Shown: one piece after another, positions 19,406-27,331 of the stretch | How positions within the stretch are numbered: position 1 is the first letter of the stretch | Layout: each line of letters opens with the position of its first letter | Source: a virus | Length of the DNA stretch: 42,883 nucleotides | Reading direction: 5' to 3' (one strand) | Virus record (IMG/VR): IMGVR_UViG_3300007236_000008 | Coordinates: 1-42,883 of that record | Notes under the pieces: generated by a model | Database searches by the model: none | What the model was told of the DNA's origin: nothing | The model's input: only the letters and a program-made list of their open reading frames with translations | Position numbers and translations under genes: made by a program

Positions 19406-19677
19406 GTCTTGGTCTGGTGTATTCATAGAGGTCGCCGCACCAGTCGTTCTCTGTATTGCGGGTAGTATATTTACCTATAAAGGTTTGCATGTATATAGTG
19501 TAATCATCCTATGTGGAACAAAAGGGGTCATCATTAGAAGTGTTTCCCCGTAGGGGGAAACCCTTCTACAAGAATTAATATAATTCCAATACCCCTTACA
19601 GGCACACACATACAAGGGTAGTGTATGTGTAACATCACTAGGGGAACACTCATCATTAAATCCCTATAGGCATAATG
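19406..19677. other. Intergenic region with three inverted repeats
   Basis: No gene is evident in this stretch. It contains three perfect or near-perfect inverted repeats: CTGGTG/CACCAG (19414-19419 with 19438-19443), just after the hub stop; a strong hairpin at 19536-19567; and ACACATAC/GTATGTGT (19606-19613 with 19623-19630). Two TATA-like runs lie near 19468 and 19492 without a following start codon at a fitting distance. The region marks the switch from virion to replication genes and could hold transcription terminators, regulator sites or a replication origin; nothing decides between these. Confidence 0.5.
19536..19567. repeat. Long GC-rich hairpin
   Basis: AGAAG, one base, GTTTCCCC, loop GTAG, GGGGAAAC, one base, CTTCT: an 8-bp inner stem with a 4-nt loop, one mismatch, and a 5-bp outer stem. 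It is the strongest simple hairpin I found in the intergenic DNA. There is no T-run directly after it on either side, so a bacterial-style terminator is not clear; it could be an RNA element or an origin hairpin. Confidence 0.6.
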
Positions 19678-19684
19678 TTATATA
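19678..19684 (+). promoter_or_regulatory. TATA box, leaderless promoter
   Basis: TTATATA followed by CCC begins 29 nt before the ATG at 19707, which is preceded by TATAAC. Same layout as the promoters before 15231 and 28896. Confidence 0.65.
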
Positions 19685-19706
19685 CCCACACCCCTTCCCG
19701 TATAAC

Positions 19707-20090
19707 ATGAGCAACCGAATAACAGAACTAATAACACAAATCAGAGAACTACCGGACAGGCCAACTTTAGAACCCGGAGACTGCTACATGCAAAGGTACG
19801 GAACAACTTCGGTCCGTGTATGGTCTTACAGAGTTCGACCATTGACATCAGTTGGAATCCCACGAAACTTAATCACATCGAGAGTTTCATATCACAGGGT
19901 CAACCAAGGCAGAAGCCGTTTCCCCGACACTATTTACGACTTAGAAGTTGAAGTACCTCATAACACATCAGCAGACGGTCGAGACTGTGTATGTGGTTGT
20001 AATGAATTAACAAATGAGTTGTATGCTGAGTTGGCGAATGAGGGCTTCAATGTCTACTGGGGCGGCAGAACCCACTGGTTAGACAGGTGA
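19707..20090 (+). CDS. Hypothetical protein
   Basis: I do not recognise this 127-aa protein. It is basic to neutral, with beta-strand-like middle sequence (VRVWSYRVRPL, IYDLEVEVPHN) and a CVCGC cluster near residue 95-99 that could bind metal. A leaderless-type TATA promoter precedes it, and it stands alone between two non-coding stretches. No membrane segment. Codon use looks like its neighbours. The promoter placement makes the ATG secure; the function is unknown. Confidence 0.6.
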   Translation: MSNRITELITQIRELPDRPTLEPGDCYMQRYGTTSVRVWSYRVRPLTSVGIPRNLITSRVSYHRVNQGRSRFPDTIYDLEVEVPHNTSADGRDCVCGCNELTNELYAELANEGFNVYWGGRTHWLDR

Positions 20091-20091
20091 A

Positions 20092-20106
20092 TTAATAATG
20101 GTGGGG
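20092..20106 (+). promoter_or_regulatory. Orphan copy of the GGTGGGG promoter motif
   Basis: TTAATAATGGTGGGG resembles the composite promoter found upstream of several replication genes, with one extra base. No start codon lies about 29 nt downstream; the next gene begins at 20265 with its own copy of the motif. It could drive a short non-coding RNA or an alternative long leader, or be a regulator site that is not a promoter. Confidence 0.4.
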
Positions 20107-20108
20107 TT

Positions 20109-20159
20109 GCACCCCCTATTTGCCCCGAAGGTAATACCTCAAAAAAGCCGAGGGGGTGC
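20109..20159. repeat. Inverted repeat with an internal palindrome
   Basis: GCACCCCCT (20109-20117) is perfectly complementary to AGGGGGTGC (20151-20159), separated by 33 nt. Inside is the odd-length palindrome AGGTAATACCT (20129-20139). The 174-nt gap between 20091 and 20264 otherwise holds no gene. Protein-binding site, attenuator or origin element are all possible. Confidence 0.5.
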
Positions 20160-20235
20160 GTGTCCATCGGGGTGGGTTTAGGTTATTTCCCAATACATTA
20201 GCACGCATCTCTTCGCATCTCTAATACAACCCTCA

Positions 20236-20249
20236 TTATATTGGTGGGG
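20236..20249 (+). promoter_or_regulatory. Composite TATA + GGTGGGG promoter
   Basis: TTATATTGGTGGGG begins 29 nt before the ATG of the helicase gene at 20265. Archaeal TATA spacing predicts a leaderless mRNA. The GGTGGGG part is too far from the ATG to be a ribosome site and would not be in the mRNA. Confidence 0.7.
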
Positions 20250-20264
20250 TATATCTGAACCATC

Positions 20265-22004
20265 ATGGCCGTCGTGAGAATCAACATTCCAAGCAAATCA
20301 AAACTTCCAAATCTTTGGGATGAGATACAACCGGATTTTCCAATGCCTTCACCTAGAAAGTTTCAGAATGAAGCATTATCAGTTATCTATCACGCATTGA
20401 AGAAAGATGAGTTTGACAACATAGTTATTCAAGCCCCTACTGGAATAGGGAAATCAGCCATAGCCATGACCGTTCAAGCACAGTTTCAGTCTGCTTATCT
20501 ATTGACTCCGAGCCTCGGCCTCGCAACCCAGTATCTTGCCGACTACGGTCATGTTGTGAAAGAAGTGAGGGGTCGCTCCAATTTTCCTTGTTGGGTGAAG
20601 AGTGGTACTGCTGACGGTGCTCCTTGTTGGACGAAGAGAGGTGGTTCTTGTCCACATTCGAAAGAGACCGACCCCTGCCCCTACTACGAACAAAAGTTCG
20701 CTGCCTCTGACGCACGAATCACCCTATCCAATCCGGCTTATTTGTTTAGGGTAATACAGGGCGACCAAAGATTTGAACAAAGAGACTTCGCTATTATAGA
20801 TGAGGCACACAGGATGGAAGGATTTCTTCTTGACCTTCTCGGCACTAGAATATCAGAGAAAGACTGGCAAAAAGTACATGGTCCAAAATGGAACTTTCCA
20901 ATGCACTATCACCCTGCCGACTGGCTTGATGATGTAAAGGACTTCGTGAAGTCTTGCGATATGCACCTCAAGGCTGCCGAGGATGAAGAAGATGATGTAA
21001 AGATAAAGGCGTTCCGTAGTATCTTAGAGAAAGGAACTACGATTCTCACACTTCTGCAACAACCGGATAACGTGGTTGTCAAAATGGATAAGACAAGATT
21101 CGGTAGGTTTGTTGAGTTCAAGCCAGTTCGGGTTCGTGATTATGCAGTTGACATGCTTGATTCAGTTGCGAGAAAAAGAATCTTCTTGTCTGCTACTATA
21201 CTTGACGTAGATACGTACCTTCATTCTATGGGACTTGAGGACCAGAAAACTCTCTACATCAACATTACCGAAAGTCCATTCCCCAAAGATTGCTTCAACA
21301 TTCATTATGCTCCCGTTGGCTCTATGTCATACTCGAAGAGAGATGCAACTATTCCAAAACAAGTCAAAGCAATAATCGGAATAATGGAAAAATATCCGAA
21401 CAAGCGTGGTGTCGTTTTACCTCATACACATTACATAAGGAAGGGCATAGTTGAAGGTTTGAGAGCAGCAGGTTACGGAGACCGAGTTGTAACTCACGAT
21501 TCAGATGCAGGGGGTCGAGATTCAGCCATTGATTATTTCATGACAAGTAAAGAAAACAACTTAGTTTTAATCTCGACTTATGTCAATGAGGGGTTTGACT
21601 TCAAAGGTAAACTAGCCGAGTGGTTGGTATTGTGTAAAGTACCCTATTTACCTGTTATAGACCCTGTTATATCGACTCGATTGACAGAAGACGAACATGC
21701 ATGGCGGAGAAAGTATGAAGGCACTGAGGATTGTCCATACGAGCCACCTAGTAAGTATAGTAATGGGATGTGTGGTTCGTTCAGTTGTCCCGCTCCTTGT
21801 AAGAAATGGTACAACCTTCAAACTGCGTTGACTATCGTTCAAGGTGCAGGTAGAATAGTACGTTCACCAAAAGACAAAGGTCAAATATTCATCTTGGATT
21901 CTTCGTGGGCTAGATTCCAAAGGATGAATGCAGGTATGCTACCTGCTTGGTTCAGAAACAATATCGGACCTATGCCCGCATGGTTAAGGAGACACGTAGG
22001 ATGA
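20265..22004 (+). CDS. XPD/DinG-family Fe-S DNA helicase
   Basis: This 579-aa superfamily 2 helicase probably unwinds DNA 5' to 3' during virus replication or repair. A Q-like RKFQNEAL precedes Walker A APTGIGKS (57-64). Four cysteines at 109, 121, 129 and 138 lie between motifs I and II, as in the XPD/DinG iron-sulphur domain. Motif II is DEAH (179-182), LSAT follows near 310, and motif VI is QGAGRIVRS near the C terminus. An extra five-cysteine segment (about 490-516, CPYEPP to CPAPCKKW) precedes motif VI and is unusual. It is shorter than cellular XPD. It opens the replication region behind a composite leaderless promoter and overlaps the next gene by ATGA. Confidence 0.9.
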   Translation: MAVVRINIPSKSKLPNLWDEIQPDFPMPSPRKFQNEALSVIYHALKKDEFDNIVIQAPTGIGKSAIAMTVQAQFQSAYLLTPSLGLATQYLADYGHVVKEVRGRSNFPCWVKSGTADGAPCWTKRGGSCPHSKETDPCPYYEQKFAASDARITLSNPAYLFRVIQGDQRFEQRDFAIIDEAHRMEGFLLDLLGTRISEKDWQKVHGPKWNFPMHYHPADWLDDVKDFVKSCDMHLKAAEDEEDDVKIKAFRSILEKGTTILTLLQQPDNVVVKMDKTRFGRFVEFKPVRVRDYAVDMLDSVARKRIFLSATILDVDTYLHSMGLEDQKTLYINITESPFPKDCFNIHYAPVGSMSYSKRDATIPKQVKAIIGIMEKYPNKRGVVLPHTHYIRKGIVEGLRAAGYGDRVVTHDSDAGGRDSAIDYFMTSKENNLVLISTYVNEGFDFKGKLAEWLVLCKVPYLPVIDPVISTRLTEDEHAWRRKYEGTEDCPYEPPSKYSNGMCGSFSCPAPCKKWYNLQTALTIVQGAGRIVRSPKDKGQIFILDSSWARFQRMNAGMLPAWFRNNIGPMPAWLRRHVG

Positions 22005-22333
22005 ATAAGAAACAGTTGGTATTCAAAAAACGAAATCCAGATTTCATCAATGAGTTGAAAAGAAAGAGAGAGATAATGTGTTTTGTTATGCATGAAAACG
22101 GAGAACCGTTATACAAATCTGCCGAGGCTCTTTGGAGTAAAGTCAATCGACAATATCAAAAACATGGTTATGTCAAGAATAAAGCATGGATAGAGTGGAT
22201 AGGTTTTCGAGAGTTATTCTGGGAGAGGCTTGTTGATTCTCATAACGATTGGATAAGTACACGTGAGGACATTCAAAGATATGCTACTATAAGCAAAAGA
22301 GCATCTATCATAATGGGGGATGAAGAGGAATGA
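22001..22333 (+). CDS. Hypothetical basic helical protein
   Basis: I do not recognise this 110-aa protein. It is rich in Lys, Arg, Glu and Trp and predicted helical, ending in an acidic DEEE. The start at 22001 overlaps the helicase stop (ATGA) and has an AAGGAG Shine-Dalgarno 9 nt upstream; a longer in-frame start at 21947 lies inside the helicase and is less likely. It is translationally coupled to the helicase and to the following zinc-ribbon gene, so an accessory role in replication is plausible but unproven. Confidence 0.6.
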   Translation: MNKKQLVFKKRNPDFINELKRKREIMCFVMHENGEPLYKSAEALWSKVNRQYQKHGYVKNKAWIEWIGFRELFWERLVDSHNDWISTREDIQRYATISKRASIIMGDEEE

Positions 22334-22608
22334 CAAGATACCTAATGAATAGGACAATACCGAACAAAGTCCTTGCTCCTTCAACTGAATCTCAACCCGC
22401 ACGTGAGTGTGAAGTGGTGGGGTTGTTCACCCTACCCGAATGTCCTAATTGTAAAAGAAAAGGACCAGTTGATTGCATGGCTCTAGGACCGGGCAATTTG
22501 TGGCCGAATAGCGTAGTTATATGTGGAGACAATGACTGCGGTTTGTATTGGTCGCTAGTATCACAATTTCCACCGGACACAAAATGGCGGTCTGATGTAA
22601 CACCTTAA
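22330..22608 (+). CDS. Small zinc-ribbon-like protein
   Basis: This 92-aa protein contains two cysteine pairs in ribbon spacing: CPNC near residue 38-41 and CGDNDC near 65-70, plus two further cysteines. Such ribbons usually bind zinc and contact nucleic acid or protein. The ATG overlaps the preceding stop (ATGA). It lies between the helicase operon head and the AAA+ ATPase, so it may be a replication accessory protein. No specific family is recognised. Confidence 0.6.
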   Translation: MTRYLMNRTIPNKVLAPSTESQPARECEVVGLFTLPECPNCKRKGPVDCMALGPGNLWPNSVVICGDNDCGLYWSLVSQFPPDTKWRSDVTP

Positions 22609-22635
22609 GAGGGTGAGGATAAGGAGAGGGGGAAT

Positions 22636-24591
22636 ATGGTTCACGTAAGACAGTCAAGTGAAAACGCAACAGTGTATCACGTTGAAGAGATTGGTTATGA
22701 TATAGTCTTGACTTTCTTGTCTGCGACAAAAGGCCGCATGGACTTCTCTGTATCTCTGAATGATGAGCCTAAAGGTAAAGTGAATGTCCTATCTCAATAC
22801 AGTATCAAGCGTCTAGCAAAAGACTGTAAAATAAAAGATGAAGATTTCCAAACCAACTTACTCAAGGCGGGTCTTATTCTAAAGGATGGAGAATACGAAG
22901 CGGCAGAGTTTGTATCTGCTGAAAAGAAAGAAGCCGAATCATTGTATGGTGATATAGAAGATAAAGATGTAAACGATTTTCTTGGAGACGCTGCCTTACT
23001 AGATAAGGTGAATAAAATACTCCACGAATCAAGAGACATGCCGTTTGTCGGTGATGATGCTAATCTCATTCTCACATTCTTAGTTATGTTATCATGTAAA
23101 ACAGATGCACCATTGAATCTCGAATTGATAGGTCAATCGGCATCTGGAAAAACATACATGACACTGACTGCTAGAAACGGTTTCCCCAAATCTATGTGCA
23201 TGGTATTAGCGGGTGCATCGAGAGAAGCAATGAAGTATGACTATGATGAAATTGATGAGGACGGCAACTTCATTGTCAACGTGGATGGGAAATGTATTAT
23301 CATCTTAGAGAAAGACGAATCGTTTGCATTCATTCAGAGGATGAAGCCGCTCATGTCCGGCGACGATAAGGAGTTGGTTTGGAAAACTCCGATGAAGAAT
23401 GAAATGACAGGAGAGATTGAGACTAGAGATTTCATTATCAGAGGACAACCTGCTTTCATTACATTAACAACTAGAAACCCAAAAGAACAGGAACAAATCA
23501 CAAGACAACTTTTGATGACACCTCAAACATCTGTAAGTAAAGTTGGAAATGTTGTTCGTAATCAATTGATGGCGAAGGCTCGACCCGAAACTTTCACCGT
23601 GAATCCATTGGTTCATACTTTACAAGCATCTATGCTATCCCTTAGAAAGAACAGAGTACGAAATATATTCGCACCTTTGTTGGCTGAGTTTTTCCCATCG
23701 AGAAATGCTCAACATCAGAGGGACGTGAAAAAAGTCCTATCAGTAATCGACGCAGTTACGTTATTACATAGTCATCAACGTCCAACACAGACTGACAAAA
23801 CAGGAACATACATTCTATCTTCTATCGAGGATAATATTGTTGGCTTGTTATTATGCGACATTGTACTTCGTGCTTCATTGTCGGGTGTACCGGACGATGC
23901 GTGGAATACATTCTTGCAGATGCAAACAATGGCAGATTCAAAACGCCGACTCACAATTGATGCTATTCAACAGTGGTTAAACCTTCACGCATTCTCGGTT
24001 TCAAAATCTCAAATCAAGGAGAAGCATTTGCCTACATTAGAAGATGCGGGTCTCATCGAAGTTGCCAATCGAGGTGGTGGCCGAGGTGGTAGCCGCAAGA
24101 CATACAAGATAGTTAAGTCGAGAGAAGGACTACTAGATACATATGCGCTAACACCATTATTCATAGAGGCGGTTCGAGATAATCTGAAAGATGTAATCGC
24201 AGACTTTTCAGATGTACTTGGAACATCAGAACGAGCGAAATCAATCCGAGCATTAACAAAAAACGAAGGTAAGATACTCCGTAGCATCGGATGTAAAACC
24301 AAAGAGGAATCTGAGATTTGGCGAAGTCTATTCTTGCCGAATTATTTCAGAACAACAAACAAAGGCAACTTACTATGGAAAATAATAGGAACGTCTGATA
24401 ATCGAGATGTGTTATACTCCGGTCGAGCATGGTTCGATAATACTTGGGAATCAAAGGCTACCGAGAAACTTGAGGCTAAGAGAGAGTTGAGAGAAGAAAT
24501 GAGAGTTACCACAATGAAAACAGCCGACATAGATAATGACTCCCTTTGGGATAGTTTGATGGAATCCCACTTAGAGGACTTAGAGGAATGA
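22636..24591 (+). CDS. AAA+ ATPase, candidate replicative (MCM-like) helicase
   Basis: This 651-aa protein has an N-terminal domain of about 110 residues, then an ATPase core: Walker A GQSASGKT (166-173) and a Walker B-like hydrophobic strand ending LEKDES (220-229). A TLTTRNP segment that could serve as sensor 1 follows near 275-281. The C-terminal third holds a winged-helix-like region (KSQIKEKHLPTLEDAGLIEV, then a Gly/Arg-rich RGGGRGGSRKTY wing). The order ATPase then winged helix is that of MCM-type and virus helicases, so a replicative helicase or loader is likely, but an exact family is not established. A strong Shine-Dalgarno (AAGGAG at 22621) precedes the ATG. Confidence 0.7.
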   Translation: MVHVRQSSENATVYHVEEIGYDIVLTFLSATKGRMDFSVSLNDEPKGKVNVLSQYSIKRLAKDCKIKDEDFQTNLLKAGLILKDGEYEAAEFVSAEKKEAESLYGDIEDKDVNDFLGDAALLDKVNKILHESRDMPFVGDDANLILTFLVMLSCKTDAPLNLELIGQSASGKTYMTLTARNGFPKSMCMVLAGASREAMKYDYDEIDEDGNFIVNVDGKCIIILEKDESFAFIQRMKPLMSGDDKELVWKTPMKNEMTGEIETRDFIIRGQPAFITLTTRNPKEQEQITRQLLMTPQTSVSKVGNVVRNQLMAKARPETFTVNPLVHTLQASMLSLRKNRVRNIFAPLLAEFFPSRNAQHQRDVKKVLSVIDAVTLLHSHQRPTQTDKTGTYILSSIEDNIVGLLLCDIVLRASLSGVPDDAWNTFLQMQTMADSKRRLTIDAIQQWLNLHAFSVSKSQIKEKHLPTLEDAGLIEVANRGGGRGGSRKTYKIVKSREGLLDTYALTPLFIEAVRDNLKDVIADFSDVLGTSERAKSIRALTKNEGKILRSIGCKTKEESEIWRSLFLPNYFRTTNKGNLLWKIIGTSDNRDVLYSGRAWFDNTWESKATEKLEAKRELREEMRVTTMKTADIDNDSLWDSLMESHLEDLEE

Positions 24592-24600
24592 TGACGCTCT

Positions 24601-24614
24601 TTATATGGGTGGGG
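24601..24614 (+). promoter_or_regulatory. Composite TATA + GGTGGGG promoter
   Basis: TTATATGGGTGGGG begins 30 nt before the ATG at 24631. The spacing selects 24631 over the ATG at 24625 and predicts a leaderless mRNA. Confidence 0.7.
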
Positions 24615-24630
24615 ATTTCTGACTTTGAAT

Positions 24631-25785
24631 ATGCCGTCAAAGACCGCTAGTAAAACAAAGAAATTGCCAAAGAACGTACAGAGCCGTTTACAGCCCTACA
24701 TTGATAGGGGTGTTCAGAACGGTATTTTCGTGGATGATTCTCCAGTCGTCGACCTTTTCTCAAGAAAAGCAAACGACCCGAATCTACGTGAAACAATTCA
24801 AGCATTAGGTGGAATGAAATCACCTGCCGCTCAAGGATTCGTAACTGATTGTGTCCTTACTGATTTGTCTAACATCCTACGTCAAAAATCGTACACTGCT
24901 CATATGGATGTATGGGAAGTTGCTCACCGAACAGTCGGAATCGCAAAAGGAAATCCACGCCCAGTATGTTTCATCTACGGTCAAGCCGTTATTGAAGATG
25001 GCGACGCAGTAATGGACGCTGCTATGTTCAGTATGTCTCTATGGGATGACGACGCAGCAATCGCAGATGACCTTGTAAGAGGCTCATGGAAGGCTGCTGT
25101 ATCATGTAGAAACCTAGATGCTGAAATGCTAGACCTAAGACCATTGACAGGCTTAACAGCGTTCAATGAAGAAGAATACGACCACTCACCTGCTGAGGAC
25201 GTTCTACGTAACTTGTATGACGTTACAGACATAGCAGACTTAGAGGACGACATCTCAAGAACACCAAGAGACTACCGTCTAGTTGAAGCGACTGTATCAT
25301 ATGCAGGGGTTCAGACTTCAAGGACTGGAAATCAATTCGGTAAAGTCTTACTAAAGGACGAATCAACTATGACTATGGATGCTATCGAGAGCGGTGAAAA
25401 CCTTATGCTCAACTGTATTACTACACCCGACATTGCATCTCGCTATGGTCGATATTCAAGAATCCTAGCACTCATTACAACCAAAGTAAATGGTGAATAC
25501 GGACTATCCGCAAACCTAGAAATCGCAGTCGGTCTAGTGGTTGTTGAACCACCAAAGCCGGAAGTACCCGAAGCAGTAGCAGGGGATGACGGTGCAGACG
25601 ACGCAGCAGATTATTTTGCTGACGACGATGACGAAGAAACACAAGACTCCACAGTTGAAGAAACCGTTGAAGAGACCGCAACAGACGGCTCTATTGAGGC
25701 GGAATCTGACACGGAAACTGTAGAGGGTGATGCCGAATCTCACGAAGCCCCGTCAACTGATGACGACTGGGATGACTGGGAGTAA
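24631..25785 (+). CDS. Probable ssDNA-binding protein with acidic tail
   Basis: This 384-aa protein has a mixed alpha/beta N-terminal two thirds, a segment that reads like an OB-fold strand pair (QTSRTGNQFGKVLLKDEST), and a long, very acidic low-complexity tail from about 310 that ends DDDWDDWE. An acidic tail closing with aromatic residues is typical of ssDNA-binding proteins, which use it to recruit partners. Position between a helicase candidate and a RecA-like ATPase agrees. It is longer than bacterial SSB and not obviously archaeal RPA. Start chosen from the promoter spacing. The binding function is inferred from the tail and context. Confidence 0.55.
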   Translation: MPSKTASKTKKLPKNVQSRLQPYIDRGVQNGIFVDDSPVVDLFSRKANDPNLRETIQALGGMKSPAAQGFVTDCVLTDLSNILRQKSYTAHMDVWEVAHRTVGIAKGNPRPVCFIYGQAVIEDGDAVMDAAMFSMSLWDDDAAIADDLVRGSWKAAVSCRNLDAEMLDLRPLTGLTAFNEEEYDHSPAEDVLRNLYDVTDIADLEDDISRTPRDYRLVEATVSYAGVQTSRTGNQFGKVLLKDESTMTMDAIESGENLMLNCITTPDIASRYGRYSRILALITTKVNGEYGLSANLEIAVGLVVVEPPKPEVPEAVAGDDGADDAADYFADDDDEETQDSTVEETVEETATDGSIEAESDTETVEGDAESHEAPSTDDDWDDWE

Positions 25786-25790
25786 GCAGT

Positions 25791-25804
25791 TTAATTAGGT
25801 GGAG
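25791..25804 (+). promoter_or_regulatory. Composite TATA + GGTGG promoter
   Basis: TTAATTAGGTGGAG begins 29 nt before the ATG at 25820, a one-base variant of the GGTGGGG motif. It lies 6 nt after the preceding stop and fixes the start of the RecA-like gene at 25820. Confidence 0.6.
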
Positions 25805-25819
25805 AACGGAGAGATTCAT

Positions 25820-26716
25820 ATGGTAAAATCAGCAAAGAAGAAAACAGAAGCCTACGCTAATTTGATTGCATCTTGTGATACAGGAGATTCAATGGTGAAG
25901 ATAAGACCACGCCACATGAAACTGCAAGGTTTCAGCGGTGCGGGTAAATCCACTTTCGCTCTGAAACATTTTGCTTATCATAGTGAAGGACGAGACCCTT
26001 CTGAATGCTTGATGACGATTATTGACTGCGACCTTGAAGGCCAAGCCGACTTGGTAGCACGTGAAGATATTCTACCACCGTCTCTCCGTTCTCGCCTATA
26101 CCGTAAGGTATGTCGTAACCCACAAGAAGTCAATGATATGGTTCTAGCATTCATTGATTTACATAGACAACACGCTGCTGAATATCCAGACGGCGTTCGT
26201 GTAATGGTTATGGAAAATGAAGGAGCATATTACCTATCATGCCGTGATTATTATTCACAAGAAGTACACGGTAAGTCCGAAGGTGAACTATTACTTGCTA
26301 GACAACAACAAGCAGTAGCAGAAGGGAAAAAGACACTACCTGCATTCGCAGAAGGTCAAATGCACTCTTACAAAGTAATCAACAAATTATTTTTCCAACC
26401 ATACGAGAGACTCAAAATTGGTGGAGAGTTGTATAACTATCACTTCTTATCTACGGTACTACTTAGACAATATACCCAAGACTACGGAACTGCAAACGAG
26501 AAACAAGTGGTTTCAGCAGCGGGCAGACCAGACCAAACCGACCCTCTCTTTGATTGGATTATTGAACTATCTCAGCAACAGCGAACCAAAGGCGGAGAGA
26601 CACAAGTAAGACACACAGCGCATGTAAAGAAATCACGTGCTTGTAAGCCATTCAGAATAGACAACCCAACACCAGAAAGATTCTGGGATGCCGCTAGAAA
26701 GCAGGGGATGAACTGA
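25820..26716 (+). CDS. RecA/Sak4-like ATPase
   Basis: This 298-aa P-loop protein has Walker A GFSGAGKST (37-45), followed by a strand ending IIDCD (about 69-73) and a later MVMEN strand that may be Walker B. The single small RecA-type core without extra DNA-binding domains fits the Sak4-type phage recombinases, which assist strand annealing. Neighbours agree: a probable SSB upstream and a RecB/Cas4-type nuclease downstream. The ATG at 25820 is favoured over 25799 by promoter spacing. RadA or a packaging ATPase are less likely. The oxygenase gene starts directly at its stop. Confidence 0.7.
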   Translation: MVKSAKKKTEAYANLIASCDTGDSMVKIRPRHMKLQGFSGAGKSTFALKHFAYHSEGRDPSECLMTIIDCDLEGQADLVAREDILPPSLRSRLYRKVCRNPQEVNDMVLAFIDLHRQHAAEYPDGVRVMVMENEGAYYLSCRDYYSQEVHGKSEGELLLARQQQAVAEGKKTLPAFAEGQMHSYKVINKLFFQPYERLKIGGELYNYHFLSTVLLRQYTQDYGTANEKQVVSAAGRPDQTDPLFDWIIELSQQQRTKGGETQVRHTAHVKKSRACKPFRIDNPTPERFWDAARKQGMN

Positions 26717-27289
26717 ATGATGAAACACCCTGCATGGTTAATGTGGTCTGAGGCTATTCCATCAGATGTTATTGATGGATGGGTTGAGAAGTGTGTAAAA
26801 CTTCCTGTTCAAAAAGCGTCTACTTTCAGAACTGGAGACGATGGCGACGATGAGAATGATGGACATAGGAAAACCGATATTCGATGGATTCCAAACGATG
26901 ACGTTTACAAGGAATTACATAACACAGTTTGGGAATATGCTATGGCAGCAAACCAACACTTCGGTGTCTCGGTTTCCACATTACCACCGCTACAATTTAC
27001 AGAGTATTCAGATGTTGGACATCATTATGATTCACACCACGATATTGACTACATGAGACAAGATGGTCGCCATAGGAAATTAAGCGTGGTTATACAATTG
27101 ACTGACCCCGATGAATACGAAGGTGGAGAATTAGGATTCTCTCATACTGCTTCACCTGCTCCAATAGACCTAGCAAAGAAAGGGTCAATCATAGTATTCC
27201 CTTCGTACCATGAACACTACGTAACCCCTATTACCAGTGGACACCGAAAGTCTTTGGTTGGATGGATAGAAGGACCTAGATGGCAATAA
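26717..27289 (+). CDS. 2-oxoglutarate/Fe(II) oxygenase, prolyl-4-hydroxylase-like
   Basis: This 190-aa protein is a jelly-roll dioxygenase that couples 2-oxoglutarate decarboxylation to hydroxylation. Iron ligands are visible: His107-x-Asp109 in YDSHHDI and His167 in YHEHYVTP, with Arg177/Lys178 in GHRKSLVGW for the cosubstrate. The EGGELGF strand is typical of the prolyl-hydroxylase-like branch common in marine phages. The substrate is unknown: candidates are prolines in the virus's collagen-like fibres, a host protein, or nucleic acid, since it sits in the recombination operon directly behind the RecA-like gene (no gap). It has no signal peptide, so it acts in the cytoplasm. Confidence 0.87.
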   Translation: MMKHPAWLMWSEAIPSDVIDGWVEKCVKLPVQKASTFRTGDDGDDENDGHRKTDIRWIPNDDVYKELHNTVWEYAMAANQHFGVSVSTLPPLQFTEYSDVGHHYDSHHDIDYMRQDGRHRKLSVVIQLTDPDEYEGGELGFSHTASPAPIDLAKKGSIIVFPSYHEHYVTPITSGHRKSLVGWIEGPRWQ

Positions 27290-27301
27290 TTAAGCGTTTA
27301 A

Positions 27302-27308
27302 TTTATAC
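27302..27308 (+). promoter_or_regulatory. TATA-like box, leaderless promoter
   Basis: TTTATAC begins 30 nt before the ATG at 27332 in the 42-nt gap after the oxygenase. It lacks the GGTGGGG extension. Confidence 0.5.
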
Positions 27309-27331
27309 GACACTTAAGATACGCTTTCATT

